Below, piece after piece: positions 33,698-41,908 of a DNA stretch of 64,000 bases. The stretch lies in the NCBI RefSeq assembly GCF_025642975.1, contig NZ_JANZKJ010000008.1, positions 170,654-234,653 on the forward strand, read 5' to 3'. The translations under genes and the position numbers were made by a program. The notes beneath the pieces were generated by a model that made no database searches, was not told where the DNA came from, and worked only from the letters and a program-made list of their open reading frames with translations. This stretch comes from Pseudomonas sp. RIT-PI-S. GTDB lineage: Bacteria; Pseudomonadota; Gammaproteobacteria; Pseudomonadales; Pseudomonadaceae. The number at the start of each line of letters is the position of its first letter. Position 1 is the stretch's first letter.

Positions 33698-33922
33698 ATG
33701 GACACTTATCAGGTAACCCACAAAGACGACCACTGGGAGCTGAAAAAGCAAGGTGCCAGCCGCGCTTCACACACAGCGCCCACCAAAGAAGAGCTGCTGA
33801 AGAAAACCGCGGACTATATGCAGGGCAAGCAAGGCTCCGTGAAAATCCACAAGCTCGATGGCACCTTCGAGGAAGAGCGCACCTACCCCCGCAGTGCCGA
33901 CCCCCGCAGCACCAAGGGCTGA
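33698..33922 (+). CDS. DUF2188 protein
   Basis: 74-residue soluble protein with the DUF2188 pattern: YQVTHKDDHWELKKQGASRA, then a Lys-rich helix, then GSVKIHKLDGTFEEERTYP. The family is short and usually linked to stress-regulated genes; function unknown. Start ATG 33698 has GAGGAGAAG upstream. Confidence 0.75.
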   Translation: MDTYQVTHKDDHWELKKQGASRASHTAPTKEELLKKTADYMQGKQGSVKIHKLDGTFEEERTYPRSADPRSTKG

Positions 33923-33962
33923 CTCACGGCGCCAGGCGTCGCGGGTGCTCGAACGATATAGG

Positions 33963-33979
33963 CGCGGGCGAAGCCCGCG
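33963..33979. repeat. REP-like palindrome
   Basis: CGCGGGC, loop GAA, GCCCGCG followed by AA, the same stem as 8961-8978. A further GCCCGC occurs 30 bp on (34011-34016), so this may be a degenerate REP pair. Confidence 0.55.
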
Positions 33980-34141
33980 AACCTGCAACGCGGGAGGTTC
34001 GCAGGCTGTCGCCCGCTTCAGGGCCTTTCCCGCCGCCGGTCCGAGAACCAGCATTTACCCGCAGCCGTGGCACCGCGCTCCGAGTCAGAATCAGTGCCCC
34101 TTGTGGGCACCGTGATTCAACGCACCCTCGGAGGATTCAAC

Positions 34142-34651
34142 ATGGCATCGGTACAAGACAACTTGCTCGATTGGTTGAAAGACGCGCACGCCATGGAGCG
34201 GCAGGCAGAAGACATGCTCACCGCGCAGGCCAAACGCCTCGAGCATTACCCAGACCTCAAGCAACGGATCGAGCAGCATATCGAGGAAACCCGGTGGCAG
34301 CAGGGCCAGGTGGACGCCGCGATCAAGCGCCTGGGCGGCAGCCCTTCGGTGCTCAAGGACATCGGCGGCAAGGCGATGGCGTTCGGGCAGGCGATGGCCG
34401 GAATGACCATGCCCGATGAAGTGATCAAAGGCTCGATGAGCGGGTATGTGTTCGAAAATCTTGAAATCGCGACTTACACCGTGCTGATCACCGCGGCCAG
34501 GGCGGCCGGCGACGAGGAAACCGCCATGGCCTGCGAGGCGATTCTCAAGCAGGAAGAGGCCATGGCCCAGTGGATTCTCGAACACCTGGGGCCAACGACC
34601 CAGCAGTTCCTGGGTCGTTCGCAGAATCCGGACCTCGAAGCCAAGCGTTGA
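34142..34651 (+). CDS. DUF892 ferritin-like protein (YciE type)
   Basis: 169-residue ferritin-like four-helix protein. LLDWLKDAHAMERQAEDMLT, ARRLEHYPDLK-type segment, HIEETRWQQGQVDAAIKRLG and LEHL near the end follow the DUF892 (YciE) pattern, with Glu/His residues that could form a di-metal site. Family members are induced by osmotic or general stress. GGAGG Shine-Dalgarno. It is downstream of the DUF2188 gene but separated by a REP-like unit. Confidence 0.8.
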   Translation: MASVQDNLLDWLKDAHAMERQAEDMLTAQAKRLEHYPDLKQRIEQHIEETRWQQGQVDAAIKRLGGSPSVLKDIGGKAMAFGQAMAGMTMPDEVIKGSMSGYVFENLEIATYTVLITAARAAGDEETAMACEAILKQEEAMAQWILEHLGPTTQQFLGRSQNPDLEAKR

Positions 34652-34665
34652 TCAAGGCCGGCACG

Positions 34666-34908
34666 TTACATCGCCTTGCGCACGGCCCGGCATTGGTCGC
34701 AGCCACAGCGTTTGCCTGGGTTGCGGAAGTAGAAGGAGCTGGGCACCGGCGTTTCGACGGGTTTTGCCACGACGGCGGTCGCTTCGGGCTCAGCAGGCGC
34801 GGCGGGCGCTTCGGGGCGCGAGAGTTTAGCCATGACGCTGTCGGTCAGAAGGGCCATCAGGCTCTTGTGGGCAGAGGTGTACGAACCGACTTGATTGCTG
34901 TGTTCCAT
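34666..34908 (-). CDS. Small protein with CxCxxC motif
   Basis: 80-residue protein of unknown function. Its N-terminal half is helix-like, the middle is Ala/Pro/Val-rich (APAAPAEPEATAVVAK), and the C-terminus ends in RCGCDQCRAVRKAM, where three cysteines could bind a metal. GGAGG lies 8 nt upstream of ATG 34908. It is convergent with the DUF892 gene (15 bp apart). Confidence 0.6.
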   Translation of the reverse strand: MEHSNQVGSYTSAHKSLMALLTDSVMAKLSRPEAPAAPAEPEATAVVAKPVETPVPSSFYFRNPGKRCGCDQCRAVRKAM

Positions 34909-35097
34909 TGCGCGCCCTCCGGCGAAATCTGCGGTACCTACCCAGGCCGCAGCCTGAACAGGCCGCCACTACGCTGGGCTTGTAAGGGCTATCGGCGCCA
35001 CCCTGGCCAAGCTTGAGGGCTTGACTGTGCAGCTTGTCGCCTGAGTGGGCGCGGTCGCGTATGCTGGCGCTGCCTTCCACGCCACGCCCAGGGGCCT

Positions 35098-36027
35098 ATG
35101 TCCTATCCCATCGAGAAAAAACTGGTGATCGGCGTTGCCTCCAGCGCGCTGTTCGACCTGTCCGAATCCCATCAGGTGTACCTCAACGAAGGGGTGGAGC
35201 AATACCGCCTGCATCAGGAACAGAACCTGGACGTGCCCCTGGCCAAGGGCGTGGCCTTTCCGTTCATTCGCAGGTTCCTGAGCATCAACCGGTCGTTCCC
35301 CGCGCAGCTGCCGGTGGAGGTGGTGTTGCTGTCGCGCAACTCGCCGGAAACCGGCATGCGGGTGTTTCGCTCCATCGGCCACTACGGGCTGGACATCAGC
35401 CGCGCCGCCTTCATGACCGGCCGCTCACCCCATGAATACCTGCCGGCGTTCAACGCCTCGCTGTTTCTCAGCGCCAACGAAGGTGACGTGCAGCTGGCCA
35501 TCGATGCCGATTACCCGGCTGGGGTGGTGCTGCCTTCACAGGTGTACGACGACGATATCGACACCGAGCTGCGTGTAGCCTTCGACTTCGACGGCGTGAT
35601 CGCCGATGACGAAGCCGAGACGGTGTTCAAGCGCAACCTGGACGTGGCGGAGTTCCAGACCTACGAAAGCGAAAAGCGCGCCGTGGCTCATCAGCCGGGG
35701 CCCCTGGCCGACCTGTTCCGCAAGCTTGCGTTTCTCCAGCAACTGGAAGAGCAGCGCCTTGACCAGGACCCGGCCTACCGGAAGATCCTGCGCATCGCCA
35801 TCGTGACGGCGCGCAATGCGCCTGCGCATGAGCGGGTGGTCACGACCTTGAAGGCCTGGGGCGTGTCCCCGGATGAATCCTTCTTCCTAGGCGGCATGGA
35901 GAAGGCCCGGGTGCTGTCCGTGCTCAAGCCACACATGTTCTTCGACGACCAACGCAGCCATCTGGCTTCGGCCGCGGGCAACATCCCGATGGTGCATATC
36001 CCATTCGGTATCGCTAACAAACGCTGA
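35098..36027 (+). CDS. Cytosolic 5'-nucleotidase family protein
   Basis: 309-residue member of the 5'-nucleotidase family related to eukaryotic cN-I, which hydrolyses nucleoside monophosphates. Recognised by VIGVASSALFDLSESHQVYL at the N-terminus, VVLLSRNSPETGMRVFRSIG, the HAD motif AFDFDGVIADDEAE (Asp at motif I) and a C-terminal FFDDQRSHL motif with the second acidic pair. Start ATG 35098 has AGGGGCC upstream. Monocistronic as far as seen. Confidence 0.82.
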   Translation: MSYPIEKKLVIGVASSALFDLSESHQVYLNEGVEQYRLHQEQNLDVPLAKGVAFPFIRRFLSINRSFPAQLPVEVVLLSRNSPETGMRVFRSIGHYGLDISRAAFMTGRSPHEYLPAFNASLFLSANEGDVQLAIDADYPAGVVLPSQVYDDDIDTELRVAFDFDGVIADDEAETVFKRNLDVAEFQTYESEKRAVAHQPGPLADLFRKLAFLQQLEEQRLDQDPAYRKILRIAIVTARNAPAHERVVTTLKAWGVSPDESFFLGGMEKARVLSVLKPHMFFDDQRSHLASAAGNIPMVHIPFGIANKR

Positions 36028-36059
36028 GTGGGCGTTGCGCTCACCTAGCGCAAAGCAAC

Positions 36060-36512
36060 TCAGCTGGCGGCGCGGCGGCACACGGCTGGTTCGTCCGCCG
36101 GCGTATAGAGCAGCTCGCGCAACCAGTCCCGCACCTGCCCGATGGAGGCCGGCGACTGCTCCGAGCCGAACAGGCAGCGAGCGGTAGGTTCATCCAGGCC
36201 GAAATAAGCGCACACCGCGTCCCAGCCGCGAGCGAGGCGGGCGTGGGCACGGGCGGTGGCGGGCAGCCGCGTGCAGGGCTCCAGGCCGTCGAGATACAGC
36301 CCCTCGAAGCGCGCGTCCAGGCAGGCAAAGCCAATGGCGCAGGCGGCATGGCCGAGCGGGTCGTCCATGGCCGTGACCCACACGTCGGGCAAAAAACTCG
36401 GCCGCCGGTGGCCGGAGCCTGCATAGCCCTTGCGCGTGACCTGCCAGCGCCCGGAGGCAAGCTCATCGAGCATTTCCAGCAACTTCCCCAAGCGTTCCTC
36501 TTGCACGTTCAT
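36060..36512 (-). CDS. Hypothetical protein, 150 residues
   Basis: Not recognised. Predicted soluble, no signal or TM helix; a leading helix (EERLGKLLEMLDELASGRWQ) and an Ala/Cys-rich middle. Five cysteines are spread through it without clear pairing motif. Downstream it is convergent with the 5'-nucleotidase gene (32 bp); upstream it faces the hydroxycinnamate operon and a CRP-type palindrome. Confidence 0.55.
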   Translation of the reverse strand: MNVQEERLGKLLEMLDELASGRWQVTRKGYAGSGHRRPSFLPDVWVTAMDDPLGHAACAIGFACLDARFEGLYLDGLEPCTRLPATARAHARLARGWDAVCAYFGLDEPTARCLFGSEQSPASIGQVRDWLRELLYTPADEPAVCRRAAS

Positions 36513-36640
36513 CCCCCTTCAACGCCATGGCGTCGAGACATCATCGACAGGGCTTGCGACCGGACATGCCTAGCCCGGTTCCCGTAGCGCCGAGCTGGGA
36601 CCCGCTTTCCAGACGAGTTGACCTGATCAAGGGCCAATTC

Positions 36641-36656
36641 TGTGACGCCCGTCACA
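36641..36656. promoter_or_regulatory. Perfect CRP/Vfr-type palindrome
   Basis: TGTGACGCCCGTCACA has exact TGTGA and TCACA half-sites with a 6-bp spacer, the consensus for CRP/Vfr. It lies 150 bp upstream of the hydroxycinnamate operon and 128 bp from the divergent gene at 36512. Whether a Vfr or Crp of this strain uses it is unknown. Confidence 0.6.
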
Positions 36657-36735
36657 GCGAAGCGGCAAGTACTGTAGGGCGGTAATCGCCCGGATATTGG
36701 CTCGTCAGCGGCAAGGTCGACCGCCGCCTGTTGAC

Positions 36736-36767
36736 GGTTATAAAGTTAATAAATATAACCATTAACT
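36736..36767. promoter_or_regulatory. Two overlapping inverted repeats upstream of the hydroxycinnamate porin
   Basis: AGTTAAT (36744-36750) pairs with ATTAACT (36761-36767) and, interleaved, GGTTATA (36736-36742) pairs with TATAACC (36754-36760). They sit 40-70 bp upstream of the porin ATG in an AT-rich promoter and resemble the AGTTA-containing elements near ech and marR, so they are candidate sites for the MarR regulator. Confidence 0.5.
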
Positions 36768-36806
36768 GTGTTATCAAAATCCATAAAAACAACAAAAGGA
36801 TTCGTC

Positions 36807-38210
36807 ATGGCGCCTTCACCTGTCGCGCGTGCGCTGGCCGCTGCGTTGTGCCTGTTCGGGAGCGCGCAACCGCTGCTCGCTGCGGGCAGCAGCCTGGAAC
36901 AATCCCGCCCCTCCCGGCCCGGAGCGCCTCGCTGGAACGAGGACTACCGCTTTCTCGATGACCCGGCCAAACGCACCGATCCTTTCGACAACTACCGCTA
37001 CCTGCGCTTGAGCGACAGTGCCTGGGTGCAGTTCGGCGGTGAGCTGCGTTACCGCGCCGACGCCCTGGACAGGCCGTTCTTCGGGCTTCGGGGCATCAAG
37101 GACGACAGCTACCTGATGCAGCGGCTGCAAGCCCATGCGGACCTGCACCTGCTCGACGACGCCGTCCGCGCATTCGTTCAGGTGCAGAACACCCGGGTGT
37201 TCGGCAAGGACCTGTACTCCCCCTCCGATGCTGGGCGCACCGAGCTGAGCCAGGCGTTCATCGACTTCAACGGCGCGCTGGGCAGCCACCGGCTGACCAC
37301 CCGGGTTGGACGGCAGGAGATGGGCTACGGCAACCAAGTGCTGATCACCTACCGGGACACCCCCAACGTGCGGCAAAGCTTCGACGGGCTGCGCGCCACC
37401 CTGGCGCTGGGGCCGGGCAGCCAGGTCGACGCCTTCGCGGTGCACCCGGTGGCCGTGGATGCCACTGACAGCTTCGATGACGGCAGCGATAACGCGGTCA
37501 AGTTCTATGGCCTGTATGCCACCTTGCCGGTTGCCGGGCCGTTGAATGCCGACCTCTACGGCCTGGGCCTGGAAACCCGCGAACGGACCCTCGATGGCAT
37601 CACGGGCGCCGAGAAGCGCTATAGCGTCGGCACCCGGCTGTTCGGCCAAGCCGCCGGGTTCGACTGGAGTACTGACCTGGTGGGCCAGTTCGGCCAGTTG
37701 CACGGCGCCGACATCCGCGCCTGGGCGCTGTCATCCGACACCGGCTACACCTTCGCCGGCGCCCTGCGCCCGCGCCTGGGCCTGCGGATAGACGTCGCCA
37801 GCGGCGACGGCCAGGCCGGCGACGGCCGCGTTGGCACCTTCGACCCGCTGTACCCGCGCAACGGCGTATACGGCGAAGCCAGCCTGACCACCTTGGCCAA
37901 CATCATCGTGGTCGGCCCCACGCTGGGGTTTTCCCCGCACCCGCGCTTGCGCCTGGAGCCTGGGGTGTTCGCGGTGTGGAAGCAGAACCCTGACGACGGC
38001 GTGTATATGCCCGGCATGAGCATGCTCCCCGGTACCCGCGACAGCGGCCGCCACCTGGGAACGATCTACCGGGCCAACCTGCGCTGGCTGGCGAGCGCCA
38101 ACACCACCGTCGACCTGGACTGCAAGTACTACGCCGTCGGCTCGGCGATCACCGAGGCCGGCGGCGACGACGCCTCCTTCGTCGCCCTGCGCGGCACCTT
38201 TCGCTTCTAG
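36807..38210 (+). CDS. Alginate_exp-family outer-membrane channel of the hydroxycinnamate operon
   Basis: 467-residue predicted outer-membrane beta-barrel with signal peptide ending near LLAAG (residue 27). The family-type motifs WVQFGGELRYRADALDRP, LQAHADLHLLDD, GRQEMGYGNQVLITYRD and the terminal RGTFRF belong to the alginate-export porin family, which also contains members in aromatic catabolism operons. It begins 21 bp before the MFS transporter and likely passes hydroxycinnamates across the outer membrane. ATG 36807 has AAAAGGA 6 nt upstream; an in-frame start at 36768 would add a non-signal extension. The family name does not imply alginate export here. Confidence 0.8.
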   Translation: MAPSPVARALAAALCLFGSAQPLLAAGSSLEQSRPSRPGAPRWNEDYRFLDDPAKRTDPFDNYRYLRLSDSAWVQFGGELRYRADALDRPFFGLRGIKDDSYLMQRLQAHADLHLLDDAVRAFVQVQNTRVFGKDLYSPSDAGRTELSQAFIDFNGALGSHRLTTRVGRQEMGYGNQVLITYRDTPNVRQSFDGLRATLALGPGSQVDAFAVHPVAVDATDSFDDGSDNAVKFYGLYATLPVAGPLNADLYGLGLETRERTLDGITGAEKRYSVGTRLFGQAAGFDWSTDLVGQFGQLHGADIRAWALSSDTGYTFAGALRPRLGLRIDVASGDGQAGDGRVGTFDPLYPRNGVYGEASLTTLANIIVVGPTLGFSPHPRLRLEPGVFAVWKQNPDDGVYMPGMSMLPGTRDSGRHLGTIYRANLRWLASANTTVDLDCKYYAVGSAITEAGGDDASFVALRGTFRF

Positions 38211-38231
38211 GCCACCTTTGGAGGATTTCTC

Positions 38232-39446
38232 ATGAACCCTGCTGCTCATTCCACCCGCACCATCGTCCTGTGCTTTCTCACTGCGCTGCTCGAGGGTTTC
38301 GACCTGCAAGCCACCGGCATCGCCGCGCCTTACCTGAGCAAGGCCTTCGAGCTCAGCCCCGGCATGCTTGGCTGGGTTTTCAGCGCCGGCCTGCTCGGTT
38401 TATTGCCCGGCGCCTTCGCCGGTGGCTGGCTCGCCGACCGGGTGGGGCGCAAGCGCGTGCTGGCCGGCGCGGTGCTGCTGTTCGGTGGGTTTTCGCTGGG
38501 CACCGCCTGCGCCTGGGACTTCCACAGCCTGTTGCTGGCGCGCTTGCTGACCGGTCTGGGGTTGGGGGCGGCACTGCCGATTCTCATCGCCCTGGCGGCC
38601 GAGGCGGTAGAGCCCCGGCTGCGCAGCACCGCGGTCAGCCTCACGTACTGCGGGGTGCCATTGGGTGGCGCGGCCGCCTCGCTGATCGGGCTGAGCGGCC
38701 TGGGCGCGGACTGGCACGTGGTGTTTTATGCCGGGGGCGCCGCGCCGCTGCTGGTGGCCGCTGCCCTGGCGCTGTGGCTTGCCGAGTCCTCGGCGTTCAG
38801 CCAGCAGGTGGCACCGGGTATCGGCGTGGGCGCGGGGCTGTTCGGGGAGCGGCGGGCCAGCCGCACCTTACTGCTGTGGCTGGCTTGTTTCTTCACCCTC
38901 ACGGTGCTCTACATGCTGCTGAACTGGTTGCCGTCGCTGCTGATGGGCCAAGGGTTTAGCCGCCCACAGGCCGGGGCGGTGCAGGTGTTGTTCAACCTTG
39001 GCGGGGCGGCCGGCTCCTTTGTCACTGGCCGCCTGATGGACAAAGGCCGGGCAAGGGCCGCAGTGGCCATCGCCTACCTCGGCATGCTCGCTGCCCTGGC
39101 CGGGCTTGGGCTGCTCAGCCGCTTCGAATGGATGCTCGCGGCCGGGTGCCTCGCCGGTTACTGCGCCATCGGCGGGCAGTTGGTGCTCTATGCGCTGGCG
39201 CCCACCCTGTACCCCACGGGCTGTCGCGCCACCGGGGTAGGGGCGGCGGTGGCGGTGGGCCGGCTCGGGTCCATGGCCGGGCCCCTGGCGGCTGGGCAGA
39301 TCCTTGCCGCCGGGGCGGGCGTGGGTGGCCTGCTGGGCGCCGCTTCGCCGGGCCTGGTGGTGGCCGCCATCGCCGCACTGAGCCTGTTGCGGCAGCGCCC
39401 GCGAACAGCCAGCGCCCCGATGGCAGAGCCCGCCAGGCAAATATAG
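38232..39446 (+). CDS. MFS aromatic-acid:H+ symporter (AAHS-type)
   Basis: 404-residue, 12-helix inner-membrane importer. TRTIVLCFLTALLEGFDLQA, GWLADRVGRKRVLAG between helices 2 and 3, and LLARLLTGLGLGAALPILIA fit the AAHS family (PcaK, MhpT and ferulate/coumarate carriers). Between the porin and ech genes, it probably imports p-coumarate and ferulate. The stop is followed by an 86-bp AT-rich stretch before ech, which may contain an internal promoter. Confidence 0.88.
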   Translation: MNPAAHSTRTIVLCFLTALLEGFDLQATGIAAPYLSKAFELSPGMLGWVFSAGLLGLLPGAFAGGWLADRVGRKRVLAGAVLLFGGFSLGTACAWDFHSLLLARLLTGLGLGAALPILIALAAEAVEPRLRSTAVSLTYCGVPLGGAAASLIGLSGLGADWHVVFYAGGAAPLLVAAALALWLAESSAFSQQVAPGIGVGAGLFGERRASRTLLLWLACFFTLTVLYMLLNWLPSLLMGQGFSRPQAGAVQVLFNLGGAAGSFVTGRLMDKGRARAAVAIAYLGMLAALAGLGLLSRFEWMLAAGCLAGYCAIGGQLVLYALAPTLYPTGCRATGVGAAVAVGRLGSMAGPLAAGQILAAGAGVGGLLGAASPGLVVAAIAALSLLRQRPRTASAPMAEPARQI

Positions 39447-39454
39447 ATAAAAAT

Positions 39455-39479
39455 ATTAATGATTAATTGACATAACTAT
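39455..39479. promoter_or_regulatory. Dyad elements upstream of ech
   Basis: ATTAATGATTAAT (39455-39467) is a palindrome and overlaps the element at 39462-39479, whose reverse complement (ATAGTTATGTCAATTAAT) resembles the sequence in the marR promoter (44285-44302). Candidate MarR operator for an internal ech promoter. Confidence 0.45.
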
Positions 39480-39532
39480 ATGGGCGGCGTAACGTCGCCT
39501 TCATTCGCTAGAACAAGCATAAGAGGTGTGTG

Positions 39533-40363
39533 ATGGGCCGTTATGACAACCGCTGGCAAACCGTGACCGTCGACGTTGCAGACGGCATCGGCTGGGTCAC
39601 CCTGAACCGGCCTGAAAAGCGCAATGCCATGAGCCCGACACTCAACCGGGAAATGCGCGACGTGCTGGAAACCCTGGAGCAGGACGGCGACGCCAAGGTC
39701 GTGGTGCTCACCGGCGCGGGCACCGCCTGGACCGCCGGCATGGACCTTAAGGAGTACTTCCGCGAAGTGGACGCCGCTCCGGAAGTGTTCCAGGAGCGAA
39801 TTCGCCGTGACGCCTCCGAATGGCAATGGAAACTTCTGCGCATGTACAGCAAGCCGACCATCGCCATGGTCAACGGTTGGTGCTTCGGCGGTGGCTTCAG
39901 CCCGCTGGTGGCCTGCGACCTGGCCATCTGCGCCGACGAAGCGACCTTCGGCCTGTCGGAGATCAACTGGGGTATCCCGCCGGGCAACCTGGTGAGCAAG
40001 GCCATGGCCGACACCGTGGGCCATCGCCAGTCGCTGTACTACATCATGACCGGCAAGACCTTCGATGGGCAGGAAGCGGCGCGCATGGGCCTAGTGAACA
40101 AAAGTGTGCCGTTGGCGCAGCTGCGCGACGAGGTTGTGCTGCTGTGCCAGGACCTGCTCGACAAGAACCCAGTGGTGCTGCGCGCCGCGAAGAATGGCTT
40201 CAAGCGCTGCCGCGAATTGACCTGGGAGCAGAACGAGGATTACCTGTACGCCAAGCTGGATCAGGCGCAGCTACGCGACCCGGAAGGCGGTCGCGAGCAG
40301 GGGCTTAAACAGTTCCTCGACGAAAAGTCGATCAAGCCGGGCCTGCAAGCGTACAAACGCTGA
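39533..40363 (+). CDS. ech: p-Hydroxycinnamoyl-CoA hydratase/lyase
   Basis: Crotonase-superfamily enzyme that hydrates feruloyl-, caffeoyl- or p-coumaroyl-CoA and splits off acetyl-CoA to give the benzaldehyde. 276 residues, the usual length. The catalytic Glu143 (FGLSEINWG) and Tyr239 (NEDYLYAKL) of the P. fluorescens enzyme are at exactly those numbers. RPEKRNAMSPTL and GWCFGGGFSPLVACDLA are the crotonase CoA-binding motifs. ATG 39533 with AAGAGGTG upstream. Neighbours fcs and vdh complete the pathway. Confidence 0.96.
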   Translation: MGRYDNRWQTVTVDVADGIGWVTLNRPEKRNAMSPTLNREMRDVLETLEQDGDAKVVVLTGAGTAWTAGMDLKEYFREVDAAPEVFQERIRRDASEWQWKLLRMYSKPTIAMVNGWCFGGGFSPLVACDLAICADEATFGLSEINWGIPPGNLVSKAMADTVGHRQSLYYIMTGKTFDGQEAARMGLVNKSVPLAQLRDEVVLLCQDLLDKNPVVLRAAKNGFKRCRELTWEQNEDYLYAKLDQAQLRDPEGGREQGLKQFLDEKSIKPGLQAYKR

Positions 40364-40401
40364 ACGCGATTCCCTCACAACGACAACAAAGAGGAATGCT
40401 C

Positions 40402-41850
40402 ATGTTCGAAGTGCCCCTGTTGATTGCCGGGCAGGCCCGCGCGGCCAGTGATGGGCGAACCTTCCAGCGCTGCCACCCGGTCACGGGCGAGGTGGTGTCG
40501 CACGTGTGCGCCGCCACGCTCGAGGACGCCGACGCCGCCGTCGCGGCGGCCCAGGCAGCTTTCCCGGCCTGGGCCGCGCTGCCTCCGGGCGAGCGCCGCG
40601 CCCGCCTCAACCGCGCCGCCGAGGCCATGCAGGCCGCGCAGCCTAGGTTTATCGAGCTGGCCGCGGAAACGGGCGCCAAGGCGGACTGGTTCGGCTTCAA
40701 CGTCGCGCTGGCGGCCAACATGCTGCGCGAAGCGGCCGCCATGACCACGCAAATCAACGGCCAAGTGCTGCCGTCGAACGTGCCGGGCAGCTTCGCCATG
40801 GCGCTGCGCCAGCCTGTTGGCGTGGTGCTGGGGATCGCCCCATGGAACGCGCCGGTGATTCTCGCCACCCGTGCCATCGCCATGCCGCTGGCCTGCGGCA
40901 ACACCGTGGTCCTTAAGGCGTCCGAAGTCAGCCCTGCGACTCACCGGCTGATCGGGCAGATCCTCCACGAGGCGGAGCTGGGCGATGGGGTGGTCAATGT
41001 GATCAACAACGCGCCCGCCGACGCGCCGGCCATCGTTGAGCGCTTGATCGCCAACCCGGCGGTGCGCCGGGTCAACTTCACCGGCTCCACTCGGGTGGGC
41101 CGGGTGGTCGGCGAGCTGGCAGCCCGTCATTTGAAGCCTGCGCTGCTCGAGCTCGGTGGCAAGGCGCCCTTGCTGGTGCTCGATGACGCCGACCTCGACG
41201 CGGCCGTGGACGCTGCGGTGTTCGGTGGCTACTTCAACCAAGGGCAGATCTGCATGTCCACGGAGCGCTTGATCGTCGATGAAACGATCGCCGATACCTT
41301 CGTGGCCAAGCTCGCCAGCCGGTTGCAGCACTTGCGCGCCGGCGCGCCGGAAGATGCCAGCTGCGCGCTGGCCTCGATGGTGGACGCAGCGGCGGCCGAG
41401 CGCGTCGCCGGCCTGGTCGCAGAAGCGGTGGAGCAGGGCGCCAGCGCGGTGCTGCATGGCAGCCGCGAGGGCAGCCTTTTGCAGCCCAGCCTGCTCGACC
41501 ATGTGCAGCCGCACATGAAGCTTTATGCCGAGGAGTCGTTCGGCCCGGTGACCGTGGTGATCCGCCAGGCCGGCGACGAAGCCCTGCTCGCTGCCGCCAA
41601 TGATTCACCCTTCGGGCTCAGCGCAGCGATCTTCAGCCGCGACGTGAGCCGCGCGCTGGCGCTGGCGCAACGGCTGGAGTCGGGCATCTGCCATATCAAC
41701 GGGCCGACCGTGCACGACGAAGCGCACATGCCCTTCGGCGGGGTCAAGGCCAGCGGCTATGGCAGCTTCGGTGGCCAGGCGGCGGTGGAGCAATTCACCC
41801 AGTTGCGCTGGGTCACGGTGCAGCACGGCCCGCGCCACTACCCGATCTGA
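40402..41850 (+). CDS. vdh: Vanillin/aryl-aldehyde dehydrogenase
   Basis: NAD(P)-dependent oxidation of vanillin, 4-hydroxybenzaldehyde or protocatechualdehyde to the acids. 482-residue aldehyde dehydrogenase with Asn149 (GIAPWNAP), Glu250 (LELGGKAP) and nucleophile Cys284 (NQGQICMS). ATG 40402 is preferred over 40396 because GAGG sits 7 nt upstream. It follows ech by 38 bp and precedes fcs by 58 bp. Confidence 0.93.
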   Translation: MFEVPLLIAGQARAASDGRTFQRCHPVTGEVVSHVCAATLEDADAAVAAAQAAFPAWAALPPGERRARLNRAAEAMQAAQPRFIELAAETGAKADWFGFNVALAANMLREAAAMTTQINGQVLPSNVPGSFAMALRQPVGVVLGIAPWNAPVILATRAIAMPLACGNTVVLKASEVSPATHRLIGQILHEAELGDGVVNVINNAPADAPAIVERLIANPAVRRVNFTGSTRVGRVVGELAARHLKPALLELGGKAPLLVLDDADLDAAVDAAVFGGYFNQGQICMSTERLIVDETIADTFVAKLASRLQHLRAGAPEDASCALASMVDAAAAERVAGLVAEAVEQGASAVLHGSREGSLLQPSLLDHVQPHMKLYAEESFGPVTVVIRQAGDEALLAAANDSPFGLSAAIFSRDVSRALALAQRLESGICHINGPTVHDEAHMPFGGVKASGYGSFGGQAAVEQFTQLRWVTVQHGPRHYPI

Positions 41851-41908
41851 GATCGGCCCTATCATTGCCGCCCGGCCTGGGGCCGCGGCGGCGGCAGAGG
41901 TAGCGAAA

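Noticed and set aside
41759..41908. N-terminal extension of Fcs into vdh
   Set aside because: Open frame only because of high GC; ATG 41909 has its own Shine-Dalgarno and matches family length.
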